This document shows positions 22,598 through 29,768 of a stretch of DNA of 63,610 nucleotides, piece after piece. A program made the translations under genes and the position numbers. A model generated the notes under the pieces. The model saw nothing but the letters and a program-made list of their open reading frames with translations. It was not told the DNA's origin and did no database searches. Each line of letters starts with the position of its first letter. Within the stretch, counting starts at the first letter, position 1. This DNA is from a virus: positions 1 through 63,610 of IMG/VR virus record IMGVR_UViG_3300009155_000004; one strand, given 5' to 3'.

Positions 22598-22795
22598 ATG
22601 ATACAACTAACTGAAATTATCGGAAACGGGTTAACGCAACCTATTTTACTAGAAGTTAATTCATTTAACTATATGGTAAACAATTCAAAAGGATACGGCT
22701 CAATAGTTTACTATGGTACGGGCTGTATTGAAGTAACTGAATCAACTAAACAAATCAACCAACTAAGAATATTTGAAATTAGACGTAAAAAATAA
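22598..22795 (+). CDS. Small unknown early protein (65 aa)
   Basis: Frame starting MIQLTEIIGNGLTQPILLEV with a basic end (FEIRRKK). Probably a single small beta domain. Position between tightly spaced small genes supports it being real; function unknown. Confidence 0.55.
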   Translation: MIQLTEIIGNGLTQPILLEVNSFNYMVNNSKGYGSIVYYGTGCIEVTESTKQINQLRIFEIRRKK

Positions 22796-22799
22796 AACT

Positions 22800-23039
22800 A
22801 TGAAACAATTAACCGACAAACAACTGCTAAAATTAGACGCGCAAATTTGCGCCCTAAGTGACAAACTTACAAAGGTGTGTAATCAACACAAAGTAAGCGA
22901 CAAAAAAATGGAATTAGTGAACGTATCGTGGTGCGATTGGGACGCGTACGAAACTCAAGAGGGTATTGTAAATGCATTGCACAATATCGACATGGAACTA
23001 TCTGATCTCTCATATTACATAACACAACTAACAAAATGA
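22800..23039 (+). CDS. Small unknown early protein (79 aa)
   Basis: The ATG at 22800 (MKQLTDKQLLKLDAQICALS) is chosen over an upstream in-frame non-ATG codon. Mainly helical with an acidic C-terminal part (NALHNIDMELSDLSYYITQL). Overlaps the next gene by ATGA. Confidence 0.55.
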   Translation: MKQLTDKQLLKLDAQICALSDKLTKVCNQHKVSDKKMELVNVSWCDWDAYETQEGIVNALHNIDMELSDLSYYITQLTK

Positions 23040-23269
23040 AGCACTTAATCAGAAAATCAATTGAATTTTGCAGTGTTATTTTATTAACTGCATGTGTTAC
23101 CTTGGTAACAATGTTTATCCTTTCCTTATTGGTTGCTATAATTTCGGGCAACCCATTGGGACCCATCTTTCACAGCACTTTTATAAGTGTAGCAAGTATT
23201 ATCTTTTTCCTTACTTGTTTAATTGCATACTCTCATATTTTATCACAAAAACAAATCTATGAAGCATAA
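23036..23269 (+). CDS. Small membrane protein with two segments (77 aa)
   Basis: Two hydrophobic stretches, SVILLTACVTLVTMFILSLL at about residues 13-35 and ISVASIIFFLTCLIAYSHIL at about 50-69, joined by a short loop. Early expression excludes a simple holin; a superinfection-exclusion or host-membrane role is possible (inference). Confidence 0.55.
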   Translation: MKHLIRKSIEFCSVILLTACVTLVTMFILSLLVAIISGNPLGPIFHSTFISVASIIFFLTCLIAYSHILSQKQIYEA

Positions 23270-23636
23270 CACACTATTTCACCACTTGCACAACGCACAA
23301 ACAAACCTTATCGGTTTCAGTTACAACATTTACAACGGAGGCTTAAATCCTGACAAGGGCTACATGGTCGCAGTAAAAGGCTACGAGGAAACGGCACCAA
23401 AAGACAGCGACATTATCGCATTCGGTAGGGATTACTTTCTTCGCCACGCGACCAAACTAGCCGACCCACACTATTACATGGGCTGTTGGTACAACGACGG
23501 GGAATTTGTTTTCGACATCTCAGAAAATATCCAAACAAAGGAGGTCGCCATCGCCCTAGGTGAACAACAAGAGCAAAGTGCGATATGGGACTGCACTAGT
23601 GGTACCGAGTATCGCTTAATGCGAGAGTTCGATTAA
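23259..23636 (+). CDS. Unknown early protein (125 aa)
   Basis: The ATG at 23259 (MKHNTLFHHLHNAQTNLIGF) overlaps the end of the membrane gene. Mixed alpha/beta, acidic, with YNIYNGGLNPDKGYMVAVKG and FDISENIQTKEVAIALGEQQ. No family recognised with confidence. The tRNA-like minihelix starts 8 bases after its stop. Confidence 0.55.
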   Translation: MKHNTLFHHLHNAQTNLIGFSYNIYNGGLNPDKGYMVAVKGYEETAPKDSDIIAFGRDYFLRHATKLADPHYYMGCWYNDGEFVFDISENIQTKEVAIALGEQQEQSAIWDCTSGTEYRLMREFD

Positions 23637-23643
23637 TCACCCA

Positions 23644-23691
23644 TCCCAAGCCATAGGAATGCCGTCGGTTCGAGTCCGACCTTGGGAACCA
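23644..23691 (+). ncRNA. tRNA-like minihelix (acceptor stem, T-arm, CCA)
   Basis: A perfect 7-bp acceptor stem (TCCCAAG 23644-23650 with CTTGGGA 23681-23687) encloses a 13-base linker and a perfect canonical T-arm (GTCGG-TTCGAGT-CCGAC, 23664-23680), followed by a discriminator A and encoded CCA (23688-23691). D- and anticodon arms are absent. The CCA ends 2 bases before the ATG of the next gene. All bases of the tRNA 3' half, including the T-loop, are standard, so chance is unlikely. It could be an RNase P/RNase Z processing signal in the early message, a tRNA mimic, or a relic. Confidence 0.75.
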
Positions 23692-23693
23692 CT

Positions 23694-23954
23694 ATGAATA
23701 AATTACATCAAATCAACAAGGCGCAAAGGTCACTAGGTGCTGACTTTATGCAAGGATTAATTAACAACGGACAAGCATGGCAAATGGAAGGCTCTATGGG
23801 TCGCCAATGTATGGATGCATTACGTTCGGGCATGTGTATGTTACCTAAGAAGGCATTTACTGATGCTTATGGGAATAGGGTACCTAGCCGTGACGAACTA
23901 AAGCAAGGAAGCATGGGAACCTATGTAAACACTTTAAACTATTATAACATATGA
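23694..23954 (+). CDS. Unknown early protein behind the minihelix (86 aa)
   Basis: The ATG at 23694 (MNKLHQINKAQRSLGADFMQ) is the first after the CCA of the minihelix; an in-frame TTG upstream lies inside the RNA element and is rejected. The protein is helical with Met/Gly-rich parts (EGSMGRQCMDALRSGMCMLP). Cleavage at the tRNA-like 3' end would give this gene a 2-base leader. No family recognised. Confidence 0.6.
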   Translation: MNKLHQINKAQRSLGADFMQGLINNGQAWQMEGSMGRQCMDALRSGMCMLPKKAFTDAYGNRVPSRDELKQGSMGTYVNTLNYYNI

Positions 23955-24112
23955 CAAACGAACAAATAAACGACATGATTATGTCAATTGACTACGCTAT
24001 TAATTTAATAGAGTTAAATTACAATAGTGATATTGACGACAGGGAAATTATTGTACACAACTTACAACAACTAGACAACGCAATTGACGAATTAAAAAAA
24101 CTAAAACTATGA
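23951..24112 (+). CDS. Small acidic helical protein (53 aa)
   Basis: Frame MTNEQINDMIMSIDYAINLI continuing to an acidic, Leu-rich helix (DDREIIVHNLQQLDNAIDEL). It overlaps both neighbours by ATGA, strong evidence of a coupled gene. Function unknown. Confidence 0.55.
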   Translation: MTNEQINDMIMSIDYAINLIELNYNSDIDDREIIVHNLQQLDNAIDELKKLKL

Positions 24113-24420
24113 ACGACTTACAAAAACTAGACAGGCAATACTTTTGGGTGGAACGCCCAAAGGTAGTACTCGAGGAACTACAAAAATATTTTGACCATGT
24201 TGAAGACGTGACCTACATGAACGACGGCGCACCAAGTTTAGAGATAAATGAGAGGTACTATCTATTCATGCCGACATCAACGCGCACAAACCACGACAAC
24301 GAGGAATACAATTATTATATGATAGTGGAGAGTGAAAATTACGGCACAAACGCGCGAACAATTGAGTGTGACACCTTAGACAAAGCAATCGACGAACTAT
24401 ATCAAATAATAGCATTATGA
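24109..24420 (+). CDS. Unknown acidic early protein (103 aa)
   Basis: Contains FWVERPKVVLEELQKYFDHV, a strand-rich middle (LEINERYYLFMPTSTRTNHD, NYYMIVESENYGTNART) and a helical end. ATGA overlaps on both sides. Resembles small host-takeover proteins only in being short and acidic; no family recognised. Confidence 0.55.
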   Translation: MNDLQKLDRQYFWVERPKVVLEELQKYFDHVEDVTYMNDGAPSLEINERYYLFMPTSTRTNHDNEEYNYYMIVESENYGTNARTIECDTLDKAIDELYQIIAL

Positions 24421-24659
24421 TAACGAAACGCGAATATTTCGACAAGTTGACAACGGGCGCAAAATTGGATTACCCCGACCTTTCGATCCAAATTGATGAC
24501 ATCATCGACGAGATGCTAAGCCAATGCGAGATTGAGAACGAACCAACTGATGCCGACCTTTTGGATGCCGAGCAACAATTGAACGACCTTATCGAGCGCA
24601 ACCAAGAGCCAGTACAAGAGCCAACACAATGGTGTACAATTAAAGAGATAGAACAATGA
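24417..24659 (+). CDS. Unknown strongly acidic protein (80 aa)
   Basis: Rich in Asp and Glu (LDYPDLSIQIDDIIDEMLSQ, IENEPTDADLLDAEQQLNDL). Such charge is found in DNA-mimic inhibitors, but this is only a suggestion from composition. Coupled to both neighbours by ATGA. Confidence 0.55.
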   Translation: MITKREYFDKLTTGAKLDYPDLSIQIDDIIDEMLSQCEIENEPTDADLLDAEQQLNDLIERNQEPVQEPTQWCTIKEIEQ

Positions 24660-24925
24660 AAAGGATATCTAAACAAGCAAAGGCAATTGCTGATGCTCAC
24701 ATTCAGGCAAGGATAAACGGAACATTTGACGACCCAAATTTCAGCACAAAGGATGAACTTATACAACTATTAAATGAAGGCAAAACATTTTCGGGATTGC
24801 TTGACAGAATAGAAATGAAGTATACCTCAATCACTTCAATTTTGCTATCTAGAACAATGTTTTTCAATAGCCAAAACTACAAGAGTGGTATATACAAGGG
24901 ATTCAAAATACTTTTAGATAATTAA
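24656..24925 (+). CDS. Unknown early protein (89 aa)
   Basis: Basic start (MKRISKQAKAIADAHIQARI) then a mixed helical region (TKDELIQLLNEGKTFSGLLD). Last gene of the first ATGA-coupled series; a 65-base AT-rich gap with a DnaA-box match follows. Confidence 0.55.
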   Translation: MKRISKQAKAIADAHIQARINGTFDDPNFSTKDELIQLLNEGKTFSGLLDRIEMKYTSITSILLSRTMFFNSQNYKSGIYKGFKILLDN

Positions 24926-24958
24926 AAAACTTTACACAAAACTGACAAAACTATTTTT

Positions 24959-24985
24959 TTATTCACAAGATAACAACTAATATTG
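24959..24985 (+). promoter_or_regulatory. DnaA-box match and possible promoter before the 107-aa gene
   Basis: TTATTCACA at 24959-24967, then TAATATTG (one mismatch to TAnnTTTG) at 24978-24985, 5 bases before the ATG at 24991. The spacing between box and -7 is almost the same as at 21763-21788. Confidence 0.4.
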
Positions 24986-24990
24986 CACTG

Positions 24991-25314
24991 ATGATTACTA
25001 AACAAGATATTTTAGACGTGGCACTACAATTAGAGATGCCAATTACTGACAAGCAAATAAATTACGTTTTAGAGAACTATTCTGAGACGGGCGAAATTTG
25101 GAACGTACAAGTTGAAGACTTGTTATACCAATGCGAACCAAAAGTTTGCGACATCACGGGTGAAACCATGACTGAGGGATGGGTTGCCAATGATGGCGAA
25201 ATGTACTTCAAGTACGAGAAAGATGCCCTTGCATGGTGCATTGAGAATGGCTACGAAAGTATTGAGGATGCCTACAACGAAGAGGCAATCTACTATACTG
25301 AGTGGGAGGATTAA
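24991..25314 (+). CDS. Acidic protein with CDxTG motif, phage-conserved type (107 aa)
   Basis: Helical acidic N-terminus, then CDITGETMTEGWVANDGEMY and FKYEKDALAWC, a pattern I associate with short proteins of Bacteroidota phages. One CxxxG and a late Cys could bind metal. The gene ends just before the structured RNA, which may therefore be its 3' trailer. Confidence 0.55.
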   Translation: MITKQDILDVALQLEMPITDKQINYVLENYSETGEIWNVQVEDLLYQCEPKVCDITGETMTEGWVANDGEMYFKYEKDALAWCIENGYESIEDAYNEEAIYYTEWED

Positions 25315-25318
25315 TACA

Positions 25319-25562
25319 TTGCTCTAATGGGGTAACTCCCCATTAAAGCAACCAAGAAGTTCTTTGACGTACGGGGCGAATTAAGTGTAACAACTTAATA
25401 GGTGGGTGCTAACAATCCGTTAGCGTGAATTGACGAGGACTAGTCAATACCTACTGAAGGCGAGAATACATGGTTGCGAGAGTCCCTCGCATTGAATGAG
25501 CACGGAACAACTCAGCCAACCACACGACAAGCGCAGAGCGATACTTCGGTGTATCCGTGTGG
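25319..25562 (+). ncRNA. Unrecognised structured RNA with a three-way junction
   Basis: Stems in order: TTGCT/AGCAA plus TAATGGGG/CCCCATTA (25319-25351, 5-base loop); ATTAAGT/ACTTAAT (25380-25399); a three-way junction closed by TAGGT/ACCTA (25399-25403 with 25449-25453) that encloses GCTAAC/GTTAGC (25408-25424) and ATTGAC/GTCAAT (25429-25448); GCGAG/CTCGC (25476-25490); CCACACG/CGTGTGG (25520-25562) with an inner GATAC/GTATC stem. No open frame covers the block. A boxA-like string TTCTTTGAC lies at 25361-25369. It does not match a class I can name. Confidence 0.7.
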
Positions 25563-25611
25563 GCAACTTAACACTAAATTATAACAAACACACAACACTA
25601 AAATATAACTT

Positions 25612-25839
25612 ATGAACCTATTTAGAATTAACACCACGGCATTTCACGAGGAAGATTTCACAATCTACACCGACTTAAACAAAGAGCAAGTTACTGACAT
25701 CATCACACCCATTGTAAAAGATGAACGTGATGGTGGCTACGGTTACTACAACGACGATTTGGTTAGCGCATTAAAGAACGCATATCCAAACAACTTTATC
25801 TCACAACGATACAACGAACCTGAAATGATATCAATATGA
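25612..25839 (+). CDS. Unknown early protein (75 aa)
   Basis: Frame MNLFRINTTAFHEEDFTIYT, continuing with KEQVTDIITPIVKDERDGGY and a Tyr/Asn-rich end. A 50-base AT-rich leader separates it from the structured RNA. Overlaps the next gene by ATGA. Confidence 0.55.
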   Translation: MNLFRINTTAFHEEDFTIYTDLNKEQVTDIITPIVKDERDGGYGYYNDDLVSALKNAYPNNFISQRYNEPEMISI

Positions 25840-25988
25840 ATATAACAATAAACATTTTGGAGGTTGCAAGTGATCTTGCACACCAAAGATTAATCGAAGA
25901 CTGGGCATCAATAGGCAATAGTGATATTCCATTGTACAACGGAGAGAATTATTGTGAAGAGGCTCAAGACATTTTTAACGATTACTAA
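25836..25988 (+). CDS. Small acidic protein (50 aa)
   Basis: Frame MNITINILEVASDLAHQRLI followed by an acidic tail (ENYCEEAQDIFNDY). Supported by the ATGA overlap with the gene before it. Function unknown. Confidence 0.5.
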   Translation: MNITINILEVASDLAHQRLIEDWASIGNSDIPLYNGENYCEEAQDIFNDY

Positions 25989-26022
25989 GACACTTATTAT
26001 TTAATATTAGAAAGCGCAAACT

Positions 26023-26325
26023 ATGAAACTAACGAACGATAACTTTGTATGGGACATTGTCTCAACGAATGAGGTAACAGATGCCTACGCAAAAGGTGAA
26101 GTATTTATTTTGCACGACGATGACACAGAGACGTTGTACACGGGCGAACCAATTGACGAGAGTTTAACGTACGGCACTGAGATTGGGTGGCTTAAAGATA
26201 TAGACGACAGACAAATCTTAACATTGTTAGCAGTACGCAAGTACGGGCATCTAAAAGACCATGACCTAATATGGCGCTTTGTTGCGCTTTCAACCAACGG
26301 ACTAATTAACATGATATGCAACTGA
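26023..26325 (+). CDS. Unknown acidic early protein (100 aa)
   Basis: Contains WDIVSTNEVTDAYAKGEVFI, LHDDDTETLYTGEPIDESLT and DLIWRFVALSTNGLINMI. Looks like a small mixed alpha/beta fold. Overlaps the next gene by 10 bases. Confidence 0.55.
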   Translation: MKLTNDNFVWDIVSTNEVTDAYAKGEVFILHDDDTETLYTGEPIDESLTYGTEIGWLKDIDDRQILTLLAVRKYGHLKDHDLIWRFVALSTNGLINMICN

Positions 26326-26651
26326 TTAACGGCAAGTTCTACGTTAACGGCAAAGAAGTGCCAGTAGAGATAGGGAACAAGGAGCAAATCGCATTGCTCC
26401 AAGAAAGGCAGAAGTTAATGGATGAGGGCGCAAAGATTGACATAATAACCGACGAGGTGATAACGCATACAATCGCAGCGACATTCAAATGCCCGTCATG
26501 TGGCAAAACCAATTACATAGACGACGATAGCGAATACCACTTTGATGATTCGGACATTAAAGATTTGCTCGAATCAGAAAGTTCTTGTAATCATTGTGGT
26601 CAAGACTTTGAATTAATTTTAAGGGACGGAAAATATAAGTATATGTTATGA
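26316..26651 (+). CDS. Zinc-ribbon protein (111 aa)
   Basis: Two CxxC pairs, FKCPSCGKTNY and SSCNHCGQDFE, about 40 residues apart, form a classic zinc ribbon in the C-terminal half; the N-terminal part is a small beta/helical module (KFYVNGKEVPVEIGNKEQIA). Candidate nucleic-acid or protein-binding early regulator. Overlaps the next gene by ATGA. Confidence 0.65.
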   Translation: MQLINGKFYVNGKEVPVEIGNKEQIALLQERQKLMDEGAKIDIITDEVITHTIAATFKCPSCGKTNYIDDDSEYHFDDSDIKDLLESESSCNHCGQDFELILRDGKYKYML

Positions 26652-26926
26652 CAGAAGTCGTCTGCATTAAAACACATAGCCAAGGGATTGTCAAGGAGGG
26701 GGAGATTTACCCTCTGCTTGACACGAGGGCTGACTGCTCATGTGGTGCAACGATGTACGACATTGGAGCAACAAACAATGCCATGTACCAAACGTGTTGG
26801 TGTGGCAAGGAGTCTATAAGAAAGAGTAAGACATGGTGGTTAGATAGCAGATTGTTTGCCATCCCAAATTTGGAGGAAATATATGGAGAATTATATCTTG
26901 AAGAGGCACAGAATGGGGCTCACTAA
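26648..26926 (+). CDS. Cysteine-rich early protein (92 aa)
   Basis: Begins MTEVVCIKTHSQGIVKEGEI, with Cys groups RADCSCGATMYDIG and TCWCGKESIRK that could hold one zinc, then WWLDSRLFAIPNLEEIYGEL. The start strands resemble short SH3-like barrels. Function unknown. Confidence 0.55.
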   Translation: MTEVVCIKTHSQGIVKEGEIYPLLDTRADCSCGATMYDIGATNNAMYQTCWCGKESIRKSKTWWLDSRLFAIPNLEEIYGELYLEEAQNGAH

Positions 26927-27188
26927 GACCCTTGACGACGCAGCGCATGAGTTAAAAGATTTACTCGCATTGACCACGGGTAAAACAGTAAAAGATTGCA
27001 AAATGAGATTACAAGTAAAGCAAATATTAAATAGTTATGACATGGGGTTCCACACGACCTTGTCCGATATGGTATCGGAGTTTATGCTGATCGTTAACTT
27101 AACTGACAAAAAGAATTTAAACTACAAAGAATGCGAAGAATTATTTTTATCTTATTGCTCGGTATTGGGCAGACAAGGGCTCAAGTAG
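26883..27188 (+). CDS. Unknown early helical protein (101 aa)
   Basis: Start chosen at 26883 because a Shine-Dalgarno sequence GGAGG lies at 26872-26876, which is unusual for this genome; 26913 is an alternative ATG. Helical and charged (LDDAAHELKDLLALTTGKTV, QVKQILNSYDMGFHTTLSDM). Overlaps its neighbours by 44 and 58 bases in other frames. Confidence 0.5.
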   Translation: MENYILKRHRMGLTKTLDDAAHELKDLLALTTGKTVKDCKMRLQVKQILNSYDMGFHTTLSDMVSEFMLIVNLTDKKNLNYKECEELFLSYCSVLGRQGLK

Positions 27189-27439
27189 TTGAGAGTTTGG
27201 ATAGCCAACGGCTGACATCATTAGATACGGCTATAGGTAAGGGATGGGTAACAAGTGTATACTTGAATACGGGATACGACAAGGAGGGGTTAGATTATAT
27301 CCCTCCGATACAATTAAAGAAACTCTCAAGGATGGGCGACTATTACATACGATGTATGCTAGACGACTACTATTATTTTGAGATAATAATTATTAATTTT
27401 AAACTAGAATATATATATACAAACGACAAAGATGAATAA
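27131..27439 (+). CDS. Exported early protein (102 aa)
   Basis: N-terminal signal peptide MRRIIFILLLGIGQTRAQ with a plausible cleavage site after TRA, then a polar domain (SLDSQRLTSLDTAIGKGWVT) and an Ile/Tyr-rich end. Secretion into the periplasm early in infection would fit exclusion of competitors (inference). No family recognised. Confidence 0.5.
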   Translation: MRRIIFILLLGIGQTRAQVVESLDSQRLTSLDTAIGKGWVTSVYLNTGYDKEGLDYIPPIQLKKLSRMGDYYIRCMLDDYYYFEIIIINFKLEYIYTNDKDE

Positions 27440-27752
27440 CATAATAAAAGGCGATAAGGTATTTATTGCAAAATTAGAGGATGTAATATTCCAGTACACG
27501 GGAATAGATACAGAGGTAATCAAAAGCAAGACAAGGAAGTCAGAGATTGTAACAATTAGATTCATCCAAGCATGGCTGATGAAGAAGTACACGTTCATGT
27601 CATTGTGCAGTATTGGGAAGCACATGGGTGGACGTGATCACAGCACAATCATCCACGTGATCAAGACAATTGAGGATTGGTACGAGCAACCTAAGATGTT
27701 TGCACCTGAATTAAGGATGCTTGAGGCAATAGAGAGAGAGGTAAAGATATGA
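27432..27752 (+). CDS. DnaA domain IV-like DNA-binding protein (106 aa)
   Basis: The segment MKKYTFMSLCSIGKHMGGRD continuing HSTIIHVIKTIEDW matches the DnaA C-terminal domain, whose signature GGRDHSTVxHAxxxI recognises the DnaA box. The AAA+ module is absent, so the protein binds but cannot form an ATP-dependent initiator filament. It could occupy host DnaA boxes or phage sites such as 21763 and 24959. N-terminal 45 residues form another small helical part. Confidence 0.85.
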   Translation: MNNIIKGDKVFIAKLEDVIFQYTGIDTEVIKSKTRKSEIVTIRFIQAWLMKKYTFMSLCSIGKHMGGRDHSTIIHVIKTIEDWYEQPKMFAPELRMLEAIEREVKI

Positions 27753-27943
27753 CAATTGAATGGTTATTAAATGAATGGCCTATACTGAATGCACAATTGC
27801 CACCTCACATAATTGAACAAGCCAAAGAGATGGAGATTGCAGGTAGAGAAAGTAGTTATGCTGATGGCTATAGCGAGGGCTATAAACGAGCATTAGAATT
27901 AATTGAATGGATGATAAAAACTGAAATAAAAAGAAACAAATGA
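27749..27943 (+). CDS. Small unknown early protein (64 aa)
   Basis: Frame MTIEWLLNEWPILNAQLPPH followed by YADGYSEGYKRALELIEWMI. Short amphipathic helices; coupled by ATGA overlaps on both sides. Confidence 0.55.
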   Translation: MTIEWLLNEWPILNAQLPPHIIEQAKEMEIAGRESSYADGYSEGYKRALELIEWMIKTEIKRNK

Positions 27944-28218
27944 TAAACGAAACAAAACAAACGACATTAGAATGGTATTCCGAAATAACATCAAAAATTA
28001 AACATACTGCTGTTGAGTACTATGCTATTGAAATATGTGAATTGATGCGCAATAAATATGGAGAAGGAATAATTGATTTAGATGTTTTAAACAAAGCAAA
28101 AGAAATGGAGAAGGAGCAAGCCCAAGCTTATACAGCATTCTGTGTAGCGTGTGATAGAAAAAAATTGCCTTTACTAGAGTTTGAAGGTTGGATTACATTA
28201 CAAGGAGGTAACAAATGA
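27940..28218 (+). CDS. Unknown early protein (92 aa)
   Basis: Starts MINETKQTTLEWYSEITSKI; helical with a C-terminal LEFEGWITLQGGNK. The NETKQT string and the GGNK end recur in the 160-aa gene at 31007. Its last codons form the Shine-Dalgarno site of the next gene (GGAGGTAACAAATGA). Confidence 0.55.
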   Translation: MINETKQTTLEWYSEITSKIKHTAVEYYAIEICELMRNKYGEGIIDLDVLNKAKEMEKEQAQAYTAFCVACDRKKLPLLEFEGWITLQGGNK

Positions 28219-28379
28219 AAATACTAGAGATACGTGCGATTTTATCGCCAATTAACGAGCACAATCCACGAGCGATGAGGGTAGTATACCCCGATGTCAA
28301 GATTGAATTCAATGACTTTCAAGAAAACTTAAAAAAACAAATCGATGCACGGACGACCTACATTCAAGGGAAAAAATAG
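28215..28379 (+). CDS. Small unknown early protein (54 aa)
   Basis: Frame MKILEIRAILSPINEHNPRA with a basic/acidic C-terminal helix (FNDFQENLKKQIDARTTYIQ). Its ATG follows a perfect GGAGG at 7 bases. Overlaps the next gene by 35 bases in another frame. Confidence 0.5.
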   Translation: MKILEIRAILSPINEHNPRAMRVVYPDVKIEFNDFQENLKKQIDARTTYIQGKK

Positions 28380-28671
28380 TATCTACATTATTGACAACGG
28401 GTGCAAGGTAGAGAAGTTCGACAACGGGAATGTTGTGATATACAACACGAGAGTTGGTGGAGACTTCTACGAAAAAGTTGACCCAAGTTATTATGAGATG
28501 TATGAGAGGGATGGATTTGATTTGATGTCGATCCAACTATCTATTGACACATTTAAAATTGCATTGGAAAAGAATCCAAGCAATCAAGAAACAATTCAAA
28601 AATTAAAACAATATGAGAAAAAAATTAATTTCTATCGACCAAGAAACGATGGCAATCAAGAGGGTATTTGA
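28345..28671 (+). CDS. Unknown early protein (108 aa)
   Basis: Frame MHGRPTFKGKNSIYIIDNGC, then YNTRVGGDFYEKVDPSYYEM and a helical C-terminal part (DTFKIALEKNPSNQETIQKL). No family recognised. Confidence 0.5.
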   Translation: MHGRPTFKGKNSIYIIDNGCKVEKFDNGNVVIYNTRVGGDFYEKVDPSYYEMYERDGFDLMSIQLSIDTFKIALEKNPSNQETIQKLKQYEKKINFYRPRNDGNQEGI

Positions 28672-29122
28672 CCTTAGATTTCCATTTTGGACAAGCATTG
28701 CACTTAATATTGTTACTTTGAGTGTTATATCATTTATTCTATTGAAGGAGCGTTCAATCTTAGTAAAGTACAAGACGATGATAGTGGAGAAGTTGGTCGA
28801 GGACATTCCATTGACTGATAGCGCAATCATCAGTGAGTTGACTCACCTGGGATGTATGCAAGTGCCCGTGGCATTGGCTCAGTTTAAGATTGAGACGGGG
28901 CACTTCAGTAGTAATATATGCAAGCAAAACAAGAACATTGCAGGCATAAGAAATTCAAGGTCTAAATTAGTCATCGGCATGAAGAATGACCACTGCGCAT
29001 ATGCGACATACAGAGACTGCCTAAGAGACTATGTGGCGATACAGAACAGATACTTAACAAATATCAACCATCGTTACGCAGAGGATCCAAATTACATATC
29101 TAAACTAAAACAAATAAGATGA
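28613..29122 (+). CDS. Membrane-anchored glucosaminidase-like protein (169 aa)
   Basis: A membrane segment at about residues 26-44 (TSIALNIVTLSVISFILL) is followed by a coiled linker and a lysozyme-like domain: VPVALAQFKIETGHFSSNIC, then KNIAGIRNSRSKLVIGMKND and CAYATYRDCLRDYVAIQNRY. This is the GH73/mannosyl-glycoprotein endo-N-acetylglucosaminidase layout, with Glu of 'IETG' as the probable catalytic acid. It lies in the early arm, far from the amidase, so it may remodel wall locally or defend against superinfection rather than lyse the cell. Confidence 0.7.
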   Translation: MRKKLISIDQETMAIKRVFDLRFPFWTSIALNIVTLSVISFILLKERSILVKYKTMIVEKLVEDIPLTDSAIISELTHLGCMQVPVALAQFKIETGHFSSNICKQNKNIAGIRNSRSKLVIGMKNDHCAYATYRDCLRDYVAIQNRYLTNINHRYAEDPNYISKLKQIR

Positions 29123-29361
29123 CAGCAGTAGACACACTATGGGACATGATACCAAAAGACACTCAGAACTACATTGTTAAGCAATTCAACGGTCTTGAGA
29201 AAGCCAAAGCAATGGAGAATGATCGACTAATATCTGCACAAATGGATATGTTTCATTTTTTAAACAATTTAAAATCTGGAATGATGTATTTAGAAAAAAG
29301 AGAAGAAGCAGAAAAATTTGCTAAACAATACTACAACGAAACAAATGAAAGCGATCTTTAA
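29119..29361 (+). CDS. Small helical early protein (80 aa)
   Basis: Frame MTAVDTLWDMIPKDTQNYIV with charged helices (KREEAEKFAKQYYNETNESD). ATGA overlap with the gene before and 17-base overlap with the next. Unknown function. Confidence 0.5.
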   Translation: MTAVDTLWDMIPKDTQNYIVKQFNGLEKAKAMENDRLISAQMDMFHFLNNLKSGMMYLEKREEAEKFAKQYYNETNESDL

Positions 29362-29764
29362 GTTTAACAATGGGAATGGGGCACTGCTCTGCAATTGTTG
29401 TTCGGGCATCATTAAGACGGGGATAGACTTCTCTGACTTTGAACGCGAGGCAATGCTCGGTAATCAAGAGATGTCTGCTAAGTTCTGTAAAGCGTGCCAA
29501 GACATTGTTAAAATGGCTATTAATCTGGCACATGAATATGATGTGAAAAACCATTTAGACGTATTCACAAGTACAAGAGACTTGAGAGTGAATAAGTGTA
29601 AGCAAGGCCTTTGTTTTAACTTGTACCAAGTTAAAGACTTTCACGTAAAGGACATTGCACATCACCTTAGAATCAACCAATCAACTGTATATAAGTACGT
29701 TAAAAATTATAGAAAATTATTTGACGAAAACTTGTATTTCCAAAACTTAGTTTTAACTTTGTAG
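29345..29764 (+). CDS. Zinc-binding helix-turn-helix regulator (139 aa)
   Basis: ATG at 29345 (MKAIFKFNNGNGALLCNCCS). The N-terminal half has four Cys in two pairs (LLCNCCSGI and FCKACQDIV), the C-terminal half a clear helix-turn-helix, VKDIAHHLRINQSTVYKYVK. Probably an early transcription regulator. Upstream in-frame codons overlap the previous gene and are not used. Confidence 0.65.
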   Translation: MKAIFKFNNGNGALLCNCCSGIIKTGIDFSDFEREAMLGNQEMSAKFCKACQDIVKMAINLAHEYDVKNHLDVFTSTRDLRVNKCKQGLCFNLYQVKDFHVKDIAHHLRINQSTVYKYVKNYRKLFDENLYFQNLVLTL

Positions 29765-29768
29765 TCCG

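Noticed and set aside
23644-23691. tRNA-derived attachment site (attP)
   Set aside because: No integrase or recombinase gene is visible, and the 5' acceptor strand is also present, which attP tRNA fragments normally lack.
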